From assembly GCA_964247055.1 (NCBI GenBank), contig OZ176056.1, positions 9,300,001-9,364,000 of the forward strand: a DNA stretch of 64,000 nucleotides. Direction: 5' to 3'. Position 1 is the first letter of the stretch. Every line of letters begins with the position of its first letter. The position numbers and the translations under genes are program-made. Below are positions 38,770-50,339 of this stretch, in pieces. Origin of the DNA: Paragordius varius (lineage: Eukaryota; Nematomorpha). Under the pieces are notes generated by a model that was given only the letters and a program-made list of their open reading frames with translations, searched no databases and was not told where the DNA came from.

Positions 38770-40660
38770 CTCGTTACTGAACAAATTGCAAACATTAGCA
38801 TTAATTTGATAAACAATCAATTTATTAAATTTATGTTTTTTAAATAATAACACACGAATATATAAACCACACCCATCTATTATTATTGAAAATTGGTAGG
38901 TTATGAGTGATGGTAAAAACAATAATACGTTAATCTGTTTAGTCCTTTACAGTAAAAGGAAGTAGCCAACTCTTACAATAAAACGTCCGGCAAAATCTGT
39001 TTTCAATCGATTCTCGAATCGTATAACAACATCTTTAACTCCCTCTATCTTGTTACTGAATTTCGAGCTTCATGAAGAGATATTAAACACATTTATGAGA
39101 ATCTTTTTTAATCTATACAGCAACATCTATAGCAGTACAATATTTTGCTTTTTATATAATTCCAATTTGCCTATCTCACTCTATTGTCACATATTTTATT
39201 CTATTTCGAAACAAACCAAACGAATTACAGCCATTATATTTATTTTGATACCCAATATGTATTATTGTCTTAAATAATACATATATAACCCCAAAAATGG
39301 TGTCATAACATCCTACAAAATAAAAAATAAATAATTTTAATCGTATCTAATATTCAGTTAATATTAGATATTATGATATAAATCAAGGGAGACACAACGA
39401 TCGTATACTATCTTCATTTTTTTTAACCAATTTAAAAGTTAATAGCATTTCGAATCAAAAATTCTTAAAAAATAAAATTATACAGTAGAGATATTGTAAA
39501 AACTAAAATATATGTTTTTTAACCATATTTTATTAATTTTACCATTTTGTGTTCCAAAGTACTATATATCGATTTATACACGATCACATAATACTTAAAA
39601 AGATTAATTTAGTTTATGTAATAATTTAAAAGAGTAGGTAATATTTTTAAATATTTGTTTGATTTTTGTTTAATCTGCAAAAAAATTTTTATTGTAAAAT
39701 CGTAAATAAAAATTTAAATGTGCACGAAATCCAGGGGGGTATGAAAAATACCCAATTATATATATTCTGATAAAAAAATGATAAGAATTCTACGTTGCTC
39801 ATTGTTTTAGGTCTTACCATTAGGTTGCGAAAAACGGACGGTTCCTAAAATGAATGGTTCCAACGCAAAATACCGAGAGAGCGCGACAAATATATTGAAC
39901 ACCTATAAATTAAAAAAAAATATTTTAAGAAAATTGTTTTAAACTAAGTATACGCAAAATTTGTTGAAACCGTATTGCATGCCATTTTCAAACATGAAAA
40001 CGGTTTAAATACGCTTTAATCATTATAAAAAGACTTTTTTTCATTTATATAATAATACTTAACATATCACCCCACAATTTTGATTAAAAAAATTGTTTTT
40101 AAGTTTAAGTTATTTATATATATATATAAATATTTTACAAAATTTGACCCAAATTTGGAAGCCAATAAACGTTTAATTTAAATTCTGAGAGAAGAATGTT
40201 CTCCATTGAATTATATAAAAAAGTTTTTTATCTCATAATTTGACCGAAATAGGAGAGCTTTTGTTGACGTATTGACAATTGGCATTTCAGAATTAATTTT
40301 GCTCCAAATAAGAGAGATGGGTATTTTGTCTGACATATTTGTTTGGAGATTTAAAGGATTCATTCGTTCGTCATGTATGTCCAGCTTTTCAATAATAATG
40401 TGAGAAATATTAGATCTGCTATTGGTTTTAATTTTTTATCATGCGACGACCAAATCTTATTGTATTTTTAAGGGTTAATAATTTCCCACAAAGGATGTTT
40501 TTCTTGTGAACTGGTTCCGCCAATTCCTTAAAATTTTTAATTTTATAAACTAATGCAAACAATTAATGAATATATGATTTAAATTCCAAAATTAAAATAT
40601 ATTAATTTAAATATATTATTTCTTTCAATTCCTTTGATTAATCAAAAACGTTGTTTTTTG
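38770..40660. other. Intergenic, nothing recognised
   Basis: AT-rich sequence. A 75-codon hydrophobic frame at 39050-39277 has no supporting splice sites or family match. Confidence 0.5.
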
Positions 40661-40664
40661 TTTT

Positions 40665-40825
40665 TAGTATTATTATTTTACATGTTTTTCGTGAGAGCGG
40701 TCATGTTATACAACCTGTCTCGCCATGAAACTCTATCTATGGCGTCTTCTGCATTAAGCTCGTATTCTGCTAGCTCTCTTTTTACTGTATCTATCCATTT
40801 CGTTTTAGGCCGCCTGTTTTTCGTT
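40665..40825 (-). mobile_element. RTE-type LINE, 3'-end fragment
   Basis: About 160 bp near-identical to the 3' end of the LINE at 42395-45340, in the same orientation: it encodes the same C-terminal stretch (AEDAIDRV, YNMTAL) and begins at an ATT-rich tail (40667-40680). Severe 5' truncation is usual for LINE insertions. Confidence 0.85.
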
Positions 40826-40944
40826 AATACTGATTAGTTATATTTATTGATATTATAACTTATATTAAAATACGCGTGGATCGTGATTTCTAAGAGTTTT
40901 ATTGTAATTATAGTGACTCTCTAGATATATATTCAACACTGTGT

Positions 40945-42150
40945 GTACAAAAAGTTAATTTTAACAAAAAATTTTTTTTTAGAGATAGCTTGTGACCAGC
41001 GAATTTATTTGCCGCAAAAATTATTATTTGTTGACAACCTAGCTTTTGAAATATTGAGAGAAAATCGAAATCGGGCCAAAAGTGAAAATTAAGAATAATT
41101 AAGGATAATTCAAAAAATAATGATAAAATCTGAAATATTATCGTTTATTATCATTTTAGGAGATATCATATATAAATAGCCTAAAATCATAGAGTTAGGG
41201 TTTCTATAAAATTTCAGGTCAAAAGATGGTGTTTTCTTTTATCACACTTAAAATACAAAACTTTTTAATGAAACTACATTAATATATTTTTTTATTTACT
41301 ACCTAATCTCACTAAAATCATAAAATCATATTTTATTCAAAAAACTTATATATCAAAATAAAACCAAAAAATGTTTTTTATTTTTACATTTTTTGTCATA
41401 TGGTTTGAGTATATAATTATACTGTTTTATTTTAGAATCTTACATGAGTGCGAATAAGTATAAATAATTTATGCGAAATAGGATTTAAAAGTAGTGGAAT
41501 ATCCACCAACAATCCGTACAAATCCCAATAAAAATATTAATTTGTTATAAAACAGACTTAATGCAGGGATTTGTAAGTGTTGGTTGAAATTCCACTGCTT
41601 TTAAATATTTTGCTTAAATTATATAATTAATAATTCCCCACTCATATAAAAACAAAATAAAACAGTATAAATTTATACACTCATAAACCAAATGACAAAA
41701 AAATGCAAAAATAAAAAACAATATTTTTGTTGTTTTGATATATAAGTAATTTTTACTGAATAAAATATGAATGTTAAGATTTAAATAGGTTTCGCTAAAT
41801 AATTAAAAAAAATCATTTTAATAAAGTTTCATTAAATTTTAATTAAATGTGTTAAAGAAAAACGCCATCTTTTGAACCAGATTTAGAAAATAAGATTTTA
41901 GTCTATTTATATTTAGAAAATATCTCCTTAAATATATGATCAACCATAATATCATAACTTTTTTATTATTTTTTAAATTATCATTTATTATCCTTAATTT
42001 TTACTTTGTGCCCGATTTAGATTTTTTCTCAATAAAAACTAGGTGGTAAACAAATTGCGGCAAATGAATACGCTGGTCATAAGCTATCTCATGAAAAGAA
42101 ATTTTTTTATAAATATATAATTAAACAAGTATACACACCAAATATTATTA
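40945..42150. mobile_element. Palindromic (foldback/MITE-like) element, arms about 560 bp
   Basis: Left landmarks GAGATAGCTTGTGACCAGCG (40982), AATCGGGCC (41070) and TAATTAAGGATAAT (41097) reappear inverted at about 42091 (CGCTGGTCATAAGCTATCTC), 42015 and 41993. The arms meet near 41560 around GTGGAATATCCACC...GAAATTCCACTGC. Outermost similarity fades near 40945 and 42150. No coding content. Confidence 0.7.
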
Positions 42151-42394
42151 AATTTTGTATTGGTTAAATACCCAGTATTATTTATTAAAAATATATTTTG
42201 GGAATTTTAATAGATTGATTAAAAAATTAAATTTCATATATAGAAAATGGAGTAGAATTGGCTCAATTGGAATCGCGTAGTTAGGATTAATCTTTGGACA
42301 AAAAGTACTTGATTTATCAAGTGTAATTTTTAAATTTGGAAAATTATTTTGTAACAATATTTTACCTTATCTTCTTGGAAATTGGGTTATGTTT

Positions 42395-45340
42395 TTATTT
42401 TATTTATTATTATTATTATTACATTACATGTTTTCACTCGTGAGAGCGGTCATGTTATACAACCTGTCTCGCCATAGAACTCTATCTATGGCGTCCTCTG
42501 CATTAAGCTCGTATTCTGCTAGCTCTCTTTTTACTGTACCTATCCATTTTGTTTTAGGTCGCCCACGTCCTCGTTTTCCCTCAACTATATGACTATCTAT
42601 CTCTCCTTTCAATGTGCCCGAACCAACGTAGCCTATTTTTTGACATTCTTTCCACTATTGGTTTAATATCTGTGCTCCCACGAATAAATCTATTCTCGAT
42701 TCTGTCCTTTCTAGTTACCCCACACATCATTCTGAGCATTTTCATTTCAGTCACGTTAAATTGTCTTTCTTCGGATTTTTTGACACCCCATGTCTGTGAA
42801 TTATACATCATTGAGGGCTGGACAACTGAACTGTAAATCTTAGCTTTCACTCTAACATCAATATTTCGATCGCATAATACGCTCGAAATTTTCTTCCAAT
42901 TTACCCAGCCGCTCTTTATTCTTAAATTAATATCGTCAGTTAACGAACCATCTGCACTTAACATAGCTCCCAGATATTTGCAACTTTCTTTACCCTTCAG
43001 AACCCAACTATCATCAACTACCATTTCATGTTGTGGACCCCCAAAAGTAATAAGTTCGGTTTTTGCTTTGTTTACTTTCAGACCATATTGATCCAGCATA
43101 ACAACCCATCTGTTTACCGTTCGCTTTAACTCAATTAATGAATCAGACAAGATGATTATGTCATCTGGATACATTAAGTACCATCCTGAACTCACATTAA
43201 CAACCTTGGCTACCTCGTCCATACAAATTATAAACAATAAGGGGCTGAGTGATGAGCCTTGGTAGACTCCATGCTTTATTGAAAATGGCTCTGATAAACC
43301 TTGTGAAGTTTTAATCCTGGAGGTGTGTGATTCGTACATTATTTGTAACAACTTAATATAACTTTCCGGCACCTTTTTACGACGGAGACTCCACCAAATA
43401 GTTTCTCTAGGAATCCTGTCAAACGCCTTCTCTATATCAATCAAAACCCCGTGTAATTCTTTCTTTTTTTCAATGTGTTTTTCAATCAACCTCCTAACCG
43501 CATGTATAGGATCTACTGTTGACTTTCCTGGCATGAAACCAAATTGATTTCCTTCTATAGATATCATTTTCCTGATTCGCTTTTCAATTATTTTTTCAAA
43601 CAATTTCATAGTGTGCGACATAAGTTTTATCCCTCTATAGTTACTCCATTCATTTATATCACCTTTTCCTTTAAATAAAGGCACAGTTAAACTTTCCTTC
43701 CATTCAACCGGATTTCATACGTTGAAACAAAAATACACGCTCCAAAAAATTTAATCCAGAATTTCCAAGCACTTTCCAACAATTTATATTTATGTCGTCC
43801 GATCCTACAGCTTTGTTGTTTGGCATTTCTAACAAATTAGATTCTACTTCCTTTTGTGTAATTGCTTCTATTGGTCTATCAGTAGCTTCAACTGTATTTG
43901 GCAAAAATATCTCGCCTACCCCTTCATCTAAACTCACAAAGTACTCTTTCCATCTTTTTAATATTTCTACATTTTCGCACAGCAAGCTTCCATCTTTTCC
44001 TTTTATTGCAGTCGCATAACCTGGCAAATCCATCCTGCGTTTATTCCTTTGCTGCGCAACTTTATACACTTTGTTTAAACCTTGCTTACTATTTAACTCA
44101 TCATAAAATAAATTCATTTTTTCTTTCTTAACCTGACCGACTAATTTTTTCAATTCCTTATTTAAACTACTTATCTCTATCATCATCATTCCTTGTATGT
44201 CTCCATTTGTCAAAAGCCTTACCTTTTTCTCGTGACATCAATATTATTCTTTCATCGTAAAGCCAAGCCTCTCTGTATACTTGAGATTTTCCGCCTTTTA
44301 ATCCACAAACTAGAGTTCCTGCCTTTTTGATTAACTGACTTACTTTATCCCAATCACCATTTAACCCACCATCCTCGGATAACCGTATTTCTTTTATAAA
44401 AGCCTGCCTTTTTTCGGATAATTTCTCCCACTTAATACTTTTTAATCTCTTTGAATTAGAACCACTTTGTTTAGATTTTTCTTTCACGAAAAATTTACAA
44501 ATAAGTAAATTATGTTGTAAACTAACCTCTAAGTTTGGCACGACCTTACAATCTATTACAAGCTTCAATAAGTCTCTTGGAACAAGTATAAAATCTATTT
44601 GAGATTTGTTTATGCCGCTCTTAAAAGTTACTAGATGACTCTCTCTTTTTTCGAAAAACGTGTTCGCTATCGCCAAATTGTGAGATTGTGCAAATCTGAG
44701 CAAATTAATTCCTTCCTCGTTTCTTTCTCCATAAGAATGTCCCCCGTGCCATATTTCAAAAGATTCCCTTTTTGAACCAAGATGACCATTAAAATCCCCA
44801 CATAAAAACTTGACTCTGAGCTGAGGGAGAGCGACTATTTTTTCATCTAGAGTCTCGTAAAATTGCTCCTTTTCTTGTTTCGGTAAACCTATTTGGGGGG
44901 CATATATACTAAATACCGTTATGACCTCGTTACCTACCAAAATATCTAAATTCATGATTCGGCTGTTATAGCGTCTTACTTCTTTAACCTGATTGGACAA
45001 TTTGGGATTAATGATAATTGCCCCTCCATTTCGTCCGCCACTTTCACCTGAGTAATATAGTCAATAATTCTCTTCCAAAGTCTTTGCTCCGTTTCCGCGG
45101 TAACGAGTCTCTTGTAATGCCAAAATATCAATATGTTTAACTTTCATTATTCTCACAATATCATTTAACTTACTTTTCAATGAACCAACATTTAAACTAG
45201 CAAAATACAGGCATCCCGTATTCCTTTGCATTCTCTTTGTATTATTGGCCACAACACCAAAACCGCGGCTGGCCAGGCCTGACCGGTTATTACTATACAC
45301 ATCAATATTCATTTGACAGCTTTAAACAAACAAAATAAAA
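42395..45340 (-). mobile_element. RTE-clade LINE, nearly full length, inactive
   Basis: Endonuclease followed by reverse transcriptase on the minus strand. The endonuclease starts near 45312 (LYFASLNVGSLKSK, ILALQETRYRG) and includes LCGDFNGHLGS, ANTFF and QIDFILVPRD. The RT (43684-42593) has NYRGIKLMSHTMKL, QFGFMPGKST, VLIDIEKAFDRIPRE and YQGSSLSPLLF. The C-terminal region reads RWFGHIERR and GRGRPKTKW. The 3' end is an (AAT)n tail at 42403-42421, directly after the stop, as usual in RTE. Defects: an in-frame TGA at 45061-45063, frameshifts near 44190, 43700 and 42605, and the catalytic ADD changed to PDD (MYPDD, 43160-43171). The frame is otherwise well kept, so the copy is fairly young but dead. 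Confidence 0.92.
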
Positions 45341-45344
45341 ATAA

Positions 45345-45780
45345 TAAAATTGAAGTGTCGAACTAATTATGACAAATTGATAGATGTTAAAAAAAAACCT
45401 AGGCTATAGGTAAAAACGGAAATTATATTTCGCAATAAAAAATTTAAAGCAAAATTTATGTATAAAACAATATAAATCAAGGGTTATTTTATGTGTCATA
45501 GTAAAAAATAAAATAAATAGTGCTACAATACTTATCCAAGAATACAATCTATATATTTTAGAGAATATTAATAGGCAAATTATAGGAAAAGGCCAACGGT
45601 AAGTCCTACGTCCAAAAACAAAAATGGGAATAGGTATGTTTTAACAAAATTTAAAGTATAGGATAAGTGATAAAAGATAGAATAAACTTTGAAGATAAAT
45701 AGATATAATATAAAATAAATAAGAATTTAGAATTTTTCGTTTGTGTAGTGGTCGAACGCGCGCGCGTAACAAACCTGCAG
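45345..45780. other. Spacer between LINE and minisatellite element
   Basis: AT-rich with one GC-rich patch (CGAACGCGCGCGCG, about 45753). No gene recognised. Confidence 0.5.
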
Positions 45781-45784
45781 CTAA

Positions 45785-46160
45785 AATTGTCATTCAATAA
45801 TTGTGTTTTTATAAAAAATAATATCCTAATATTACGCTAATAATGGTTAAAAGTTATTTTTATATTCTTGTTTTGATATTTATCATCAAAAATAAAACCG
45901 TTTTTATTGACTGGGAAAACGTTTTTATTGATTGGGAAAATGTTTTTATTGACTGGGAAAATGTTTCGATTGACTGGGTAAATGTTTCGATTGACTGGAA
46001 AAATGTTTCGATTGACTGGAAAAATGTTTCGATTGACTGGAAAAACGTTTCGATTGACTGGGAAAATGTTTCGATTGACTGGGAAAACGTTTCGATTGAT
46101 TGGGAAAATGTTTCGATTGACTGGAAAAACGTTTATTTAGACTTGGAAAAGGTATATATA
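45785..46160 (+). repeat. 21-bp minisatellite block with flank, copy 1
   Basis: A ~110-bp flank (GTCATTCAATAATTGTGTTT) is followed by about a dozen 21-bp units like TTTCGATTGACTGGGAAAAC (45897-46150). The unit is seven codons long and free of stops, giving an artificial frame repeating VSIDWEN. The flank and minisatellite are repeated inverted at 46470-46905 and directly at 47715-48003. Confidence 0.85.
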
Positions 46161-46469
46161 GGTAAAACTAAAGGTATAACAAAATAAATTAAAAAATATT
46201 GTAATTAAGTTATAGGCAAAATTTTGGAAATTCCCATCAAATATTGATAAAAAAATCATAATTCAACGCTAAAATTTTACTAGCCATTAATTTAAAACAA
46301 AAAACGTTTGTTAATAAATTGGATTAAATAATAAAATCTTATCTCTAATTTTAAAAAAGTGTTGCTTTTGCACAAAAAATGCTGTTTTTGCTTAAAAATA
46401 TTGCGTTTGCTTAAAAATTGTTTTTTTAACTGAAACTGGTATAACAGATCTAAAATTATTCAATATATA

Positions 46470-48003
46470 CCATTTCCCAGTCAATATAAACGTTTTCCCA
46501 GTCAATCGAAACATTTTCCCATTCAATCGAAACGTTTTCCCATTCAATCGAAACGTTTTCCCAGTCAATAGAAACATTTTCCCAGTCAATCGAAACGTTC
46601 TCCAGTCAATCGAAACATTTTCCCAGTCAATAGAAACATTTTCCCAGTCAATCGAAACGTTTTCCAGTCAATCGGAACATTTTCCCAGTCAATAGAAACA
46701 TTTTCCCAGTCAATCGAAACATTTTCCCAGTCAATAAAAACATTTTCCCAATCAATAAAAACGTTTTCCCAGTCAATAAAAACGGTTTTATTTTTGATGA
46801 TAAATATCAAAATAAGATATAAAAATAACTTTTAAACATTTTCAGCGTAATATTAGGATATTTTTATTCATAAAAACACAATTATTGAATGACAGTTTTT
46901 CCAATTACATTCCATTGCACAACCATTAAAGACTTATTCTTTAAAAGTTATATTTTTGAAATTTGAGATCTTTTTAAGATAATATTTTTATTTTATTGAT
47001 GGTTCGCATTAATATTTGCCGAACGCTTAAAAAAATTTTTAAACAATTTTTAAACATGTCAGGTTTTTCCATAAAAATACTCGGAAAAAATATTTAAACA
47101 AAAATTTTTTTCCATAAAAATGTTTTTGATTAAAAATATTTAATAAAAAGATATATGACTGTAACAGGGGTGTCTAACCAAATGACTTCGCGGGCCGCAT
47201 TACTCAAAAAATTCGGCGTTCCGCATTCGATATATATACGGACATTCATAAATAATTTTTCGATTAGACATAAGATTGTAAAAAACAAAAATATGACAAT
47301 TTTTTTTTAATTCGTTACCAATTTAATAGACCCATTCATAATAATTGCATAAGATATGGATTTTACCAAGATTGTGGGCATATTTTTGCATATGGATTTT
47401 TAAATTTTTCGAGGACCGCATAAAGATACTTGGGAGGCCGCGTTGGGGACTCTATGGACCAAATGAAAAATATAATAAAATAAGGGTAAAATTTATGTTT
47501 AAGATCCAATATAAAGTGCTAAATAACCTTTGAGACAAAAATGGTATATTATTTTTAAATTTTAATATTTCATCCGTAACTATAGATTATGTAAGTTAGC
47601 CGCAAATAATGCGAACCATCAATAAAATAAAAAATATTATCTTAAAAACATCTCAAATTCCAAAAATATAACTTTTATAGAATAAGTCATTAACGATTGT
47701 GCACTGGAATATACTTGGAAAATTGTCATTCAATAATTGTGTTTTTATAAAAAATAATATCCTAATATTAGGCTGATAATGGTTAAAAGTTTTTTTATAT
47801 CTTTTTTTGATATTTATGATCAAAAATAAAACCGTTTTTATTGACTGGGAAAACGTTTTTATTGATTGGGAAAATGTTTCGATTGACTGGGAAAATGTTT
47901 CGATTGACTGGGAAAACGTTTCGATTGACTGGGAAAACGTTTCGAATGACTGGGAAAACGTTTATTTTGACTGGGAAAACGTTTATTTTGACTGGGAAAT
48001 GAT
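46470..48003. mobile_element. Foldback-like element with 21-bp minisatellite arms
   Basis: Left arm 46470-47020 and right arm 47595-48003 are inverted copies: minisatellite outside, then the GTGTTTTTAT flank, then the TCTTAAAAACATCTCAAATTC/AATTTGAGATCTTTTTAAGA segment and GCGAACCATCAATAAAATAA. The spacer is about 570 bp and holds a small hAT-like element. Outer edges ATATATACCATTTCCCAG (46470) and CTGGGAAATGATATAC (48003) are inverted. No transposase is present. Confidence 0.75.
47166..47456. mobile_element. Short hAT-like remnant inside the foldback spacer
   Basis: The left end CAGGGGTGTCTAACC with CGCGGGCCGCATT and the right end GAGGCCGCGTTGGGGACTCTA resemble the inverted ends of hAT/Charlie-type MITEs. 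Target duplication is not clear. Confidence 0.4.
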
Positions 48004-48030
48004 ATACAAAACAATATTTTAATTAATTTT

Positions 48031-48231
48031 TAAATGTGGGATGCGGACTCACCTTTTTAGATACCATAAAGATAGGCCAGTAAATAAACGAAAAAGTTTC
48101 TTAATAAATTTTTTTAGTGCTCAATATTACATCTCAAATTATATTAGAGATGTTTACTCTGCTAAAATTTCTAAAAGTATTGTGTATTGGTATCATTTAA
48201 AGAATTCTATCTATACGATTTGGTCGTGTTA
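48031..48231 (+). CDS. Small basic open frame, hypothetical
   Basis: A 63-codon frame beginning ATGCGGACTCACCTTTTTAG, rich in Lys, Arg and aromatic residues (RTHLFRYHKDRPVNKRKSF), lies between the minisatellite element and the next gene. No family is recognised and no splice or polyadenylation signal supports it; it may be chance. Confidence 0.15.
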
Positions 48232-48504
48232 AAACATTTTCGGTAAATACATATTTTAATATATGATTTCATTTTAAACGCTTACTTTCAACTTTTATAA
48301 TTCAACCACAATAATGTTTATTTTTTTATATATTTGTTAACGAACTAGTTCGAACAAAAAATAACCTTTTTTGCTTATAAATCAGTTTTATATTGATTTT
48401 AGCTATATAGTTGCCCTTCTACAAAATTAAAGTTTTTTTGCTAAATAGGGCTGAGAAATAGAATTTTACATTACCTATATTTTTATATATATATTACTTG
48501 TAAC

Positions 48505-50316
48505 ATGAATACAGTCAGAAAGGGATATGACATACCTGATTTGTTAAGAATGGCTGGCTATACTCAAATTAATACTTATTGTGTTAAGTTTTGGGATTAT
48601 GGACAATCCTTGAATGAGCCTCGATTGGGTATTTTTTTTTTCGCTCTATGATATGTTTGCAATCCTAAAAAATTGTTACTAAGGTTTTATGACAATTCTG
48701 GTTTGTTCGTTCACACATTTGCAATGGATAACATCATACTAACCGCATTTCAAATTTAATTTAGGTTAAATTGTTCCCAAAAAAATGTAATCAACAATTT
48801 TGAAACGATCAAATGAGTTTAATAAATGACAGACTATTATTAAATTTAAATATATGTTATATGTATAATTTTTAAAAGGCCTTGGATGCAATGTTTTAGA
48901 TATATCCGAAGGTTTGGATAATCAAACGGATATATTAGCATCATTAGAAATTGATAATCTCCAAATAAACGCTAAAGAAGATAGAGATATGAGTAAAGAA
49001 TCGAGCCTAGAAAATTTGATTAATGGGGATTGCATGTCAGATAATTGTGAAAAAGAAAACGGTATTTTTCAATCAAGAATTCTCATTTTATATTAATATT
49101 TTACAGTGAAAAGTGATATTATATATACAAAACGTTAAAATAAAAAGCAACCAAAATTTGTTTTTTAAATATAACTCATTTTAAAATAGAAGAGATGTAT
49201 TTTGGCAATACAATCAAATATAAAATTTACCTTGGAATTCATAATAGGGTTCAATTAAATATGGTTGTCTTTTGAAAAAAATATTTGTTTTTATAATTAC
49301 TTTTATAATTTAAATAATTATCTTTTTGTTTGGTTAACAACATATGTAAATGGATTGAGTACAATATAATATCAATTCGAATGGATTTAGATATGAACAA
49401 TTATACCGATTCAGATTCTCCAATTGACAGCAAACTATCTTTTAAGCCATATTTCAATGGTAATTTATTTGTTTAATTAATTAACACAAGTGTACAATAT
49501 TAAATGAGACTTTTTAAAGCAATATTTGTCATCGCTTTTTTCAGCAACTTAATTAATCTTTGAGTTGTGATTAACACTTGGATACAACGCATTCATTTAG
49601 TCCTTAGATTCAATATGGGGTAGTTGGATACCCCAGGCTTGTTTAAAATTAATATTTTAAAAAATATGTAAATTGAAATTGCGAAAGTTTGCACTTATAC
49701 ATTATTACTGAACCTAAATATAATAAAAAATTATTCATATTACTTATTCAGAGGCAAAAGTCAAAGGTAAAGATTTATCCAACATGACCTGTGTGCATAA
49801 GCTAAAGGTAAAAATAATGCAAAATATACCACTTTTTCTGTTTGTATTAATGTTAAATGTGATTTTAATAAAAAAGTGAACTTAATTTTAGGCTTATCAA
49901 ATAAACATGATATATTGCAAAAATGTTGTGTTAAAAATGGCGTCCAAATAGTTTGATAACGGAACTTTTTCCCCAAATCTAAATTTTAATTTAATATTTT
50001 GGTTTATTTATATAATTTTTATTTTATAGGAGCATAAATTTAAATTGGAACCGTTTCTTTCAGTAGTTTTTAAAAATTTCAATTTATATATTGTCTGGGG
50101 TATTTATATACCCCAATTTAAATCGAAGTGTTAAATGGTATGTTAGCCTTTATATTAAGTAATCATTTTTGTTTGTTTTTCAATGGCCATTTGACATCTT
50201 ATTTACATTTTTTCCGTTATTTCGATGATAATATATATTTAATTTTTTAATTCAAGTCACCACAGAAAATATTGATGGAAAAATATCGTCAACTCGAGGA
50301 ACATGATGATCAATAG
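48505..50316 (+). CDS. Unknown protein, 5 exons, about 163 residues
   Basis: Exons 48505-48628, 48879-49061, 49391-49459, 49752-49807 and 50257-50316 join in phase (1,1,1,0) with GT...AG junctions and end at TAG. The N-terminal part is mixed polar/aromatic (GYDIPDLLRMAGYTQINTYC, VKFWDYGQSLNEPRLG). The middle is acidic and Ser/Asn-rich with leucines (ILASLEIDNLQIN, SLENLIN), probably disordered. The tail is charged (SPQKILMEKYRQLEEHDDQ). No signal peptide, membrane segment or known domain is visible. An alternative 3' end reads exon 4 through its donor to a TGA at 49877-49879, giving a hydrophobic tail (NIPLFLFVLMLNVILIKK) with its own AATAAA at 49900. The phases support a real gene; function unknown. 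Confidence 0.6.
49104..49312. mobile_element. MITE copy of the intron family (in intron 2 of the unknown gene)
   Basis: CAGTGAAAAGTGATATTATA after TA, ACAAAACGTTAAAATAAAAA, and ATATGGTTGTCTTTTG with a decayed right arm. Same family as the protease-intron copies. Confidence 0.55.
49900..49905 (+). terminator. Polyadenylation signal, alternative 3' end
   Basis: AATAAA 20 bp after the TGA that ends the read-through form of exon 4 of the unknown gene. Confidence 0.35.
50038..50140. repeat. Dispersed repeat, copy 2 of 2
   Basis: TTTAAATTGGAACCGTTTC ... CCCCAATTTAAATCGAAGTG matches 28325-28440 in inverse orientation. It lies in intron 4 of the unknown gene. Confidence 0.55.
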
Positions 50317-50332
50317 ATATTTTTTCTAAATT

Positions 50333-50338
50333 AATAAA
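50333..50338 (+). terminator. Polyadenylation signal of the unknown gene
   Basis: AATAAA 17 bp after the TAG of the proposed last exon (50257-50316). Confidence 0.45.
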
Positions 50339-50339
50339 T

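Noticed and set aside
39050-39277. 75-codon hydrophobic frame
   Set aside because: AT-rich sequence readily gives hydrophobic frames (Phe, Ile, Tyr, Leu); no flanking exon or signal.
45843-46187. 114-codon frame repeating VSIDWEN (also 46586-46810 minus and 47807-48022)
   Set aside because: Direct result of a 21-bp stop-free minisatellite in the arms of foldback elements; the inverted copies give the same peptide on the other strand.
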